DNA from: DATADF01 sp046263155
GTDB taxonomy: Bacteria > Actinomycetota > CADDZG01 > WHSQ01
Direction of reading: 5' to 3'
NCBI GenBank assembly: GCA_046263155.1
Contig: JBHELF010000116.1
Coordinates: 1-37,314, forward strand
Length of the DNA stretch: 37,314 nt
Below the pieces are notes generated by a model. That model saw nothing but the letters and a program-made list of their open reading frames with translations. It did not search any database and was not told the origin of the DNA. The number at the start of each line of letters is the position of its first letter. The stretch's first letter is position 1. Shown here piece after piece: positions 1 through 6,196 of the stretch. A program made the translations under genes and the position numbers.

Positions 1-96
1 AGGTTGCCGAGTGCGACGTCGATTTCCGTGAGGGCGGGAGTTATCGACTGGGTCCCGGATACGTGGACGCGACCGTTCCAGGACCCGATCTCTTTG

Positions 97-576
97 TCAC
101 AGCGCCACACGGGCGGCATCTTGGCGAAAGCCTTCCAGCTCCTCCCGTTGCTTTTCCGCCCGGCGCAACAATTGCTCGAGGTCCGCAGTCACGAGCTCGG
201 GATAGCGGTCGGCGACCTGGTTCAGGTTCCGCCACAGGGCGACCTTGCCTTCGACGCCAAGGCTCAGTCCCTCCAGTTCGATCAAACGGCTCAGATCGGA
301 GTACCCCACGAGCTTTCCGTTGAGCTTGAGACGTCCCACCTTTTCGGCCATCCAGGCCGCCGCGTCCTTGACAAGGTCCTTCTTTATTCCGAGGTCGCCC
401 ATCAAGTCTTCCAGCGCGCTGCGATCCTCGTCGATCTCGTCCGCGAGGCGAGAAAGAAAGGCTCCTACCGGCGTGCCTTGGTTGTTGCCGGCCGCCCTTT
501 TGGCGAGCTCGTGACCGGCGATCGCCCCAGCGAGATGATCGTTCAGATAGATGGCGAGGTAGCGATTGTCCGCCAT
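97..576 (-). CDS. Hypothetical helical protein, ferritin-like fold suspected
   Basis: This 159-residue protein has no function I can name. It is almost entirely helical and divides into four amphipathic stretches, at about residues 6-27, 37-62, 83-108 and 130-158. Acidic and histidine residues recur on the helices (HELA in helix 1, DEIDED in helix 2, IELEG and GVEGK in helix 3, AEKQREELE in helix 4), which suggests a ferritin-like or DUF892-type bundle. That is inference only, because a clean ExxH metal pair is not evident. I chose the ATG at 576 because a strong GGAGGA ribosome site lies just upstream on the minus strand; the frame stays open further upstream but without such a site. It lies 88 bp downstream of the MFS gene on the same strand and could share its transcript. 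Confidence 0.7.
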   Translation of the reverse strand: MADNRYLAIYLNDHLAGAIAGHELAKRAAGNNQGTPVGAFLSRLADEIDEDRSALEDLMGDLGIKKDLVKDAAAWMAEKVGRLKLNGKLVGYSDLSRLIELEGLSLGVEGKVALWRNLNQVADRYPELVTADLEQLLRRAEKQREELEGFRQDAARVAL

Positions 577-664
577 GAATTCCTCCGGTTCCCTCGAATG
601 GCTGGAAGCTAGATACCCGATCTGTTCATCTGTAACGCACGAGGGAGCCAAGCGGGCTGTTCGG

Positions 665-1969
665 TTACCGAACTACCGGGACGGCCTGCTCCTCGACCCC
701 CGCCGCTCCGATCGGCGCGGCCTCGTCCTCGGGGGCTTCCTCTTCAATTACATCTGCCGGTTCCTGTCTGGCTCGGAGCCGGCCAAAGATGGGAATCGCC
801 AACGCGGTAGCAAGCCCACCGGCCACGAAGGCGAACGGAATCGAGCGTTCCTGGGAGAGATAGCCCAGGCCCGCCTGTCCTCCGACGGCCCCGAGGCTGC
901 CCACCAGTGAATCGAAAGAGACCAAGGTGGCTCTTTCCGACGTGGGGATGGATTGATGAAGGTACGTCTGGCGAACCGGCTGAAGGACTCCGCCGGCAAC
1001 TGCGCCTATGAGAAAGATCGGGACGGTGATCCAGAAAGACTGAACCGCGCCCGTCGCTACCATCGTCGCGGTTGTAATCCCGGTCGACCATAGGAGGATG
1101 GTCGTACGACGTCGTCCCGGTACGGCGAGCCGTCCCACAAGAGCATTACCGGCGATACCCGCGGCTGCGAACAGCGCCGCAATCACTCCCGATAACCAGA
1201 TGGCGTTCTCGCCATAAAGCTCCAGAAAGTAGGGCTGCCACGCGTACCAGGCCCAGGCGAAGAAGCTCCAGCTCAGGAACGCGTCCATGACGAGAAGTCG
1301 TACGGCAGGCGTCCCCAGACCGTAAGTGACTCCGGCTCGGCCCACCTTGCGCATCTCCCCGACGATGCCCTTAAGCCGAAGAGTTCTGGGAGTGAACCCG
1401 ATGTCGTGCATTGTTTGGAAGCCGATCGCGAGCGCTATCAGGAGCAGCGCGACGCGCGCCAGATAGGGCAGCGAGAGGTGGAGCTGACCGAGTAGGCCGC
1501 CTCCTACCGTCCCGACGATCATCGCAATGCTCGACACGATGGAAGCCCGAGCAAAGACGCGATCCAGCTCCCCGCGGTGACCAGTTGCCTTGAGCGCATC
1601 CACGAGCCACGCTTCGACCGCTCCTGAATAAAACGTAAAGCCGAGTCCGAGGATCACCCCTGCGAGACAGAAGAGAAGCAGCCCGCCCTGGATCGCGAAG
1701 ACGGCTACATAGGCAAGCGTTCCGAGTGCGAGCGTCGCTTCCGCGAGGAGGAAGGATGCTCGCCGTCCGCGGGTGTCGGCCACGACTCCCGTAGGAACCT
1801 CGAATAGAGCCATCGCCGCGGTGAACACCGCATTCGCGACGAAGACCTCGAAGATCGAAAGGCCGGCCTCGAGGAGAAACAACGTGTTGATGCCCCAGAT
1901 CAACGAGGCCGACAACGTGAAGAGTCCGCTGATGATGAGATAGGTGCGGATCACGAGTTCCGGCTTCAT
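665..1969 (-). CDS. MFS transporter
   Basis: This is a 434-residue major facilitator superfamily permease of the inner membrane, with about twelve hydrophobic segments. The loop between segments 2 and 3 carries the family signature in the form FEVPTGVVADTRGRR (about residues 56-70), matching the G-x-x-x-D-R-x-G-R-R type motif. A polar break near the middle separates the two six-helix halves, and the last 35 residues form an acidic cytoplasmic tail rich in Glu and Ala. Substrate cannot be deduced; the family exports drugs or moves small solutes by proton coupling. The ATG is preceded by an AGGAGA site. The gene is divergent from the Asp-box propeller at 2035, with only 65 bp between them. Confidence 0.9.
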   Translation of the reverse strand: MKPELVIRTYLIISGLFTLSASLIWGINTLFLLEAGLSIFEVFVANAVFTAAMALFEVPTGVVADTRGRRASFLLAEATLALGTLAYVAVFAIQGGLLLFCLAGVILGLGFTFYSGAVEAWLVDALKATGHRGELDRVFARASIVSSIAMIVGTVGGGLLGQLHLSLPYLARVALLLIALAIGFQTMHDIGFTPRTLRLKGIVGEMRKVGRAGVTYGLGTPAVRLLVMDAFLSWSFFAWAWYAWQPYFLELYGENAIWLSGVIAALFAAAGIAGNALVGRLAVPGRRRTTILLWSTGITTATMVATGAVQSFWITVPIFLIGAVAGGVLQPVRQTYLHQSIPTSERATLVSFDSLVGSLGAVGGQAGLGYLSQERSIPFAFVAGGLATALAIPIFGRLRARQEPADVIEEEAPEDEAAPIGAAGVEEQAVPVVR

Positions 1970-2034
1970 CGTTCTCCTGCTGATACGGGCGGTCGTAGGA
2001 CGATCGGGCGACTCGAGCCCGAGGGAAGCTAATT

Positions 2035-2955
2035 ATGCTGGCCTCGGTTGATCAGGCTATGACCACACTTACGGCGGCAACGAGCACGGGGCTGCACCTT
2101 CTGGGTGCGCAAGATCGGGTCGAGTTCGAAGACCGGGACGTTCGAGCCCTCTATCTAGACGCCGCCGCCGGGCGCTGGGTGATTGTGGACGGGCAAGAGC
2201 TGTGGCGCAATACAGGCGCCGGGTGGAAAGCCGTCGCCTCATCTTCGGATCTGTCACTCAACTGTCTGTTGATCGACGGGGACAACGTCTGGGTGGGCAC
2301 GAGCGACGCTCGGCTGCTGCGGCTGGATGACGGAAAGCTGACCCGTGTGGCGAGCTTCGACCAGGCCCCCGGACGCGCCGAGTGGTTCACGCCCTGGGGA
2401 GGACCACCGGATGTGCGCTCGTTCACTTTGAGCGGCGGGCAACTCTTCGCAAATGTGCACGTGGGCGGAATTCTGCGTTCCGAACGTGACGGCTCAGCGT
2501 GGGAGCCGACCCTTGATATCGGTGCCGATGTGCACGAGGTGACAAGTGCCAATGGGGTCGTTGTGGCCGCGACCGCGTGGGGATTCGCATCCAGCCGCGA
2601 CGCGGGGAAGTCGTGGGAGTTCGAGGACGAGGATCTGCATGCGAGTTATGCGCGCGCGGTGGCGGTGGGCGAGGACACCCTGTTCATGACGGCATGCGAC
2701 GGGCCCTTTGGGGGCCGATCGGCGATCTATCGAAGACCACTCTCGGGCACGGGTTTCGCCAAGTGCGAGGTGGGCCTTCCCGAATGGTTCGCGGACAACA
2801 TAGATACCGGCTGTGTGAGCGCGTCCGGCACATCGGTATCCTTCGGGACCAAGGACGGCCGCGTCTTCCTGTCATCCGATGGTGGGAAGTCATGGGAGCA
2901 GGTCGGCGCGGATCTCGGTCAGGTCAGATGGCTGGAATTCGGGGGCCTCGATTAG
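2035..2955 (+). CDS. Asp-box (BNR/YCF48-like) beta-propeller protein
   Basis: This 306-residue protein is a predicted beta-propeller. Two clear Asp-box turns (S-x-D-x-G-x-x-W type) appear, SSRDAGKSW and SSDGGKSW, together with repeated short strand blocks such as GDNVWVGTSDARLLRLDDG. Proteins of this kind are sialidase-fold or photosystem-assembly-factor-like scaffolds. No sialidase catalytic set is visible and no signal peptide is present, so a cytoplasmic binding or scaffold role is more likely than hydrolysis. The start at 2035 has a GAGGGA site 8 nt upstream; an internal ATG at 2059 would give the N-terminus MTTLTAAT, also typical of the family. The repeat-peptide gene begins 37 bp after its stop, on the same strand, so this may be the first gene of that operon. 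Confidence 0.8.
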   Translation: MLASVDQAMTTLTAATSTGLHLLGAQDRVEFEDRDVRALYLDAAAGRWVIVDGQELWRNTGAGWKAVASSSDLSLNCLLIDGDNVWVGTSDARLLRLDDGKLTRVASFDQAPGRAEWFTPWGGPPDVRSFTLSGGQLFANVHVGGILRSERDGSAWEPTLDIGADVHEVTSANGVVVAATAWGFASSRDAGKSWEFEDEDLHASYARAVAVGEDTLFMTACDGPFGGRSAIYRRPLSGTGFAKCEVGLPEWFADNIDTGCVSASGTSVSFGTKDGRVFLSSDGGKSWEQVGADLGQVRWLEFGGLD

Positions 2956-2992
2956 GCTCGGCCCGACGCAACCGAGCGCGAGGAGGTCTGCG

Positions 2993-3202
2993 GTGACCGA
3001 AAAGACTCTGACGGACGAGGACATCTCCACCACCTGGCTACGTTCCGGTAGCAGAGCCGAGCTGTTTGCCGACACGGACGGGACAGACACGGACACCGAC
3101 GGGACGGATTCGGACGGCACGGACGGCACGGACGGCACGGACGGCACCGATTCCGACGGGACCGACGCGGACACCGGCGACACCGACACGCAAGACAGCT
3201 AA
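2993..3202 (+). CDS. Asp/Gly/Thr-repeat peptide, candidate modified-peptide precursor
   Basis: This is a 69-residue peptide with a GTG start and a textbook AGGAGG site 6 nt upstream. Residues 1-26 are ordinary mixed sequence, including TLTDEDISTTWLRSGSRAEL. Residues 27-69 are low-complexity: I count 17 Asp, 13 Thr, 8 Gly and 3 Ser in 43 positions, with no Lys, Arg or aromatic residue, organised as DGT and DTDG units. This leader-plus-repetitive-core layout resembles a ribosomally made, post-translationally modified peptide precursor. The following gene is a JmjC/cupin oxygenase, the kind that hydroxylates peptide side chains. No signal peptide is present. The DNA encoding the tail is also open in the reading frame of the oxygenase. 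The alternative is an acidic, cation-binding low-complexity tail with no modification. That the gene is translated is well supported by the ribosome site; its role is inference. Confidence 0.72.
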   Translation: MTEKTLTDEDISTTWLRSGSRAELFADTDGTDTDTDGTDSDGTDGTDGTDGTDSDGTDADTGDTDTQDS

Positions 3203-4373
3203 CACCGCCGTTTCTCACATCGAGCTGCCGGCGCTGCAGCGCTGCGTCGGGGATGTCGACACCTTTCTCGATCGTTACTGGGATCGCGCGCCTCTAATCC
3301 GCCAGCCCTCGGCAGGAGGGTCCTTTGACGATCTCTCGTCCTGGGAGGACCTCGATCACATGGTCGCCTCCTTGGGTCTGCGCGCCTCAAGCCTCCGCAT
3401 GGTCCTCCGCGGAGAGAACCTCGACCTCTCGACTTACACGGTCACTCCGAGGATGAGCACGCGGACCACAGAGGCCCAAGTCAGCCCGGCCCTCGTTTAC
3501 CGACGTTTCTCGGAGGGCGCGACGATCGTGCTCGAGTCGCTTCACAAGTTCTGGCAACCCCTGACGGATTTCTGTCGGGAGCTCGAACTTGCGCTCGGAC
3601 ACCGGCTACAGGTCAATGCCTATGTCACTCCTCCCGGCTCCCAGGGCTTCTCCACACACCGTGACGACCACGACGTCTTCATCCTTCAGATCTCGGGGGT
3701 CAAGCATTGGGTCGTCTACGACGAACAGGACGAGAAGCGTGTCCTCGTCGACCACGTACTTCGTCCGGGCGCCTGCCTGTACATCCCCAAGGGTTTTCCG
3801 CACGAGGCCTCCACGGCCGAGCAGGCGTCGGCCCATCTCACGGTGGGTGTCCTGACGCATAGATCGATCGAGATCCTGGAGGTCCTGACAAAGCTCGCGG
3901 CGGCAGAGCCGGCTTTCCAGGAGCGAATCCCACGACGCGCGACCGGCGATATCGAGAGGCTCAGTGAATGGATCGGACGCTATCTCGAAGAGGTGCGCTT
4001 GTGGCTCGACAAGGTCGATATCGATGAGCTGACCGAGAGAATGGCGCGGCGAATGATGACCTCCGCCCAGCCGATCCTCCGCGGTCAGCTCCAGCAATTC
4101 GAACTGCTTCGGGAGATAGGGGACGAGACTAGTTTGATTCGGCGCCGAGGCGCCATTTGCGCGCTGTTTCCGACATCTCAAGGCTTGAAGGTTCTGTTGG
4201 TCGACCGCGAGCTGAAGATGCCTCTCATCGCAAGACCGGCGATGGAGGAAATCGCTCGGCGACAGCAGTTACAGGTCAAAGATCTTTACCCTCTGCTAGA
4301 TCGCGACGGCGCCTTGGTGCTCGTGCGTCGTTTGATAAGAGAGGGTCTGCTCGAGGTTGCCATTGGCGGGTGA
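3066..4373 (+). CDS. JmjC/cupin-4 Fe(II)/2-oxoglutarate oxygenase (ROX-like), start unresolved
   Basis: The product is a JmjC-type cupin related to bacterial YcfD and eukaryotic MINA53/NO66 ribosomal oxygenases, which hydroxylate protein side chains using Fe(II), O2 and 2-oxoglutarate. The N-terminal family block is VDTFLDRYWDRAPLIRQ. The metal triad is visible: HRD in STHRDDHDVF (His codon 3657-3659, Asp codon 3663-3665) and the distal His of IPKGFPHEA (3801-3803), about 46 residues later. A helical segment and a winged-helix-like C-terminus follow, as in the ROX family. The start is a problem. The only ATG/GTG/TTG before the conserved domain is a TTG at 3066 with no good ribosome site, which would translate the repeat DNA into a Thr/Arg-rich leader. 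CTG at 3225, or frameshifting from the peptide gene, are alternatives; ATG 3360 is too late. It overlaps the next gene by 17 bp. Confidence 0.85.
   Translation: MPTRTGQTRTPTGRIRTARTARTARTAPIPTGPTRTPATPTRKTANTAVSHIELPALQRCVGDVDTFLDRYWDRAPLIRQPSAGGSFDDLSSWEDLDHMVASLGLRASSLRMVLRGENLDLSTYTVTPRMSTRTTEAQVSPALVYRRFSEGATIVLESLHKFWQPLTDFCRELELALGHRLQVNAYVTPPGSQGFSTHRDDHDVFILQISGVKHWVVYDEQDEKRVLVDHVLRPGACLYIPKGFPHEASTAEQASAHLTVGVLTHRSIEILEVLTKLAAAEPAFQERIPRRATGDIERLSEWIGRYLEEVRLWLDKVDIDELTERMARRMMTSAQPILRGQLQQFELLREIGDETSLIRRRGAICALFPTSQGLKVLLVDRELKMPLIARPAMEEIARRQQLQVKDLYPLLDRDGALVLVRRLIREGLLEVAIGG
3112..3147 (+). repeat. Four tandem 9-bp units encoding Asp-Gly-Thr
   Basis: Four perfect copies of GGACGGCAC run head to tail. 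They sit inside a longer degenerate array (about 3072-3190) built of GACGGnACn and GACACnGAC variants. In the peptide frame each unit reads Asp-Gly-Thr. Because the unit length is a multiple of three, copy-number change would lengthen or shorten the peptide tail without shifting frame. Confidence 0.9.
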
Positions 4374-5265
4374 CACCCTCCGATGCGCGGACTCCTCGGA
4401 AGCTCGAGCCGAACCTCTTTACGGAACCGCCTCGATCGTTCGCCGGTGGGTACTTCTGGAACAACCCGGATCGTGGGGGTACGACGCGCCTACGCGCAGC
4501 CGGCTTCCCGAGCGAATGGCGACAGAGCTCAGGGCTCGTGCGCGCTCCGCGGGCGTTCGGATAATCCTCATCCGGAGGGGAACCCGCTTCGCGGGTTCAG
4601 AGCGTCAGGTCTACTTCGCCCGTACCCACGAAGCCGGTGTCAATCTCTCCCACGCCACGCTCGGCAAAGTGGACGACCTTCTGGATTTCGACCTGGGTGC
4701 GTTGAACGACACTCGGCCACCGGCGGGAACCACAACAAAGGATGAGCCGATCTTTCTCGTATGCACTCACGGCCGCCACGATGCCTGTTGTTCGATTCGA
4801 GGCAATCAGGTAGCGAGGATTGCGTGTGCCGCGGACAGAGTGGAGGCATGGGAGTGCTCGCACATCGGCGGAGATCGCTTTGCCGCGAACCTGGTCTGCT
4901 TTCCGCACGGCATCTATTACGGGAGGGTAACCCCGCAGAGCGTCGCCGGCCTGATGGAGAGCTATGCCGAACGGATCATCTCGCTCGAGCATTACCGGGG
5001 CCGCTCCTGTTACGGGTTCGCGGTTCAGGCAGCCGAGTACTTCCTACGGCGCGAGACGAACACGCTTGGCGTCGATGACGTCTCGCTGTTCACGCGAACA
5101 CTGACGCGGGACGAACTCATCGCCACCTTTGCCATCCCGGGGAATCGCAGTGCCGAGGTGCGCCTGCGGATCAGCACCGGTGAAGAGCAACACCGTCTGA
5201 CGTGTCAGTCGCCCGTGACCTACTCCATCCCGAGATACGAGCTCATCTCCTGCACGTTGACCTGA
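4357..5265 (+). CDS. Sucrase/ferredoxin-like thioredoxin-fold [2Fe-2S] protein
   Basis: This 302-residue protein matches the sucrase/ferredoxin-like family: GTAS near residue 23, LLEQPGSWG near 34-42, then a C-terminal thioredoxin-fold ferredoxin domain. The cluster-binding region shows CTHGRHDACC (C136, C144, C145), CSHIGGDRFAANL (C167, H169) and FPHGIYYGR. In yeast Apd1, as I recall, the cluster is held by a Cys-x8-Cys pair and a His-x3-His pair; here Cys136/Cys145 fit, while the second histidine position is Asp (HIGGD). The TTG start at 4357 lies inside the end of the oxygenase gene, so translation is probably coupled; a second TTG at 4363 is possible. The position directly after the oxygenase suggests a redox partner in the same process, which is inference. 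Confidence 0.88.
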   Translation: MPLAGDTLRCADSSEARAEPLYGTASIVRRWVLLEQPGSWGYDAPTRSRLPERMATELRARARSAGVRIILIRRGTRFAGSERQVYFARTHEAGVNLSHATLGKVDDLLDFDLGALNDTRPPAGTTTKDEPIFLVCTHGRHDACCSIRGNQVARIACAADRVEAWECSHIGGDRFAANLVCFPHGIYYGRVTPQSVAGLMESYAERIISLEHYRGRSCYGFAVQAAEYFLRRETNTLGVDDVSLFTRTLTRDELIATFAIPGNRSAEVRLRISTGEEQHRLTCQSPVTYSIPRYELISCTLT

Positions 5266-5290
5266 CCTGGTTTCCCCGGCCACGGTGCGG

Positions 5291-6196
5291 CTAGGAAGGT
5301 TCGAGCTCCCGAAGCACGGCCTCGTACTCGCTCTGCACACGGATGGGGCCGTTCGTCACGTCGCTGTCGACCTGTTCTCTAAGCGCCAGGATGTGCTTCG
5401 TCCAGAACCACGTCCTTGAGTTCTGCTCGCCCTCTAGGGCGCCCGAGAAGACGATCCTCGTGTCCACTACCAGCGCTCGAATGGTGCGAGAGTCCACCGT
5501 CACGTCGTCGAAGCCGAGCGCCTTGATACGTACGTTGGCCCGCGTACCCGAGCCCTCCATCTCGAAGGAGCGTGAGAAGCCCGGCTCAATATCGCGTGGG
5601 GCGATCAGCTCCGGGGGATCGAGTTTGAATTCACGGACGTCGGTCAGTCCGCCGGGGAATTTGGACGTGACCTTGACGTATGTCAGATATACGCCATCGT
5701 CCGCAAACATCAGCTTCGTCTCCGTGACGGTGCCGTTGCCGTCGGAGTCGCGCAGGTCTCGGACCAGGCGTTGGACGTCACCTTGAGGAGGGTCGGCGGT
5801 GAGTGTGGTGTTCTCCGGCAGCGGCCGCCTGTTTCCCGACACCGTGACCGTCCCGTCGGTGTCGTACGAGTACGTCCCTGCGGAGAGTGGGGAGGCGCCT
5901 CGCGATGCTGAGGGCCCGGCCGTGTCGCTTGGGGCCCCGGTGTCCGACTCAGTTCTCTCGGCGGACCGCGCCTTTCGCGATGCCGCCGAGCCGCCGTCTC
6001 CCTTGGCCTCAGAAGTCTTTTTTGCAGCCTTCTGCCTGCCGGTCTTGTCGACCGACTTGGCCAGGCGCGAGGAATCACCGGCGTCCGATTGGCCCGACTC
6101 CGCGACGCCCTCATCGCCCGGTGCAGCCGAATCGCTCCGACCGCACGCCGATGCGGAGAGCATCAAGACGAATAAGAGGGACAAAACCTTTCTCAT
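5291..6196 (-). CDS. Lipoprotein encoded with MmpL exporter
   Basis: This 301-residue predicted lipoprotein has an N-terminus MRKVLSLLFVLMLSASAC, a short charged start and hydrophobic core ending in a lipobox with lipidated Cys at residue 18. Residues 19-105 are a low-complexity Ser/Ala/Asp/Lys linker of the kind that spans the cell wall. The remaining 190 residues form a globular beta-rich domain that I do not recognise. The ATG overlaps the stop of the upstream MmpL gene by 4 bp (ATGA), and a GGGAGG site precedes it, so the two are co-translated. In actinobacteria MmpL exporters often pair with exported accessory proteins, so a periplasmic partner for the exporter is a fair inference. It ends 25 bp from the convergent sucrase/ferredoxin-like gene. 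Confidence 0.82.
   Translation of the reverse strand: MRKVLSLLFVLMLSASACGRSDSAAPGDEGVAESGQSDAGDSSRLAKSVDKTGRQKAAKKTSEAKGDGGSAASRKARSAERTESDTGAPSDTAGPSASRGASPLSAGTYSYDTDGTVTVSGNRRPLPENTTLTADPPQGDVQRLVRDLRDSDGNGTVTETKLMFADDGVYLTYVKVTSKFPGGLTDVREFKLDPPELIAPRDIEPGFSRSFEMEGSGTRANVRIKALGFDDVTVDSRTIRALVVDTRIVFSGALEGEQNSRTWFWTKHILALREQVDSDVTNGPIRVQSEYEAVLRELEPS

Noticed and set aside
3072..3190. CRISPR array or rRNA-like repeat
   Set aside because: Units are only 9 bp, coding, and without spacers; they encode a peptide tail.
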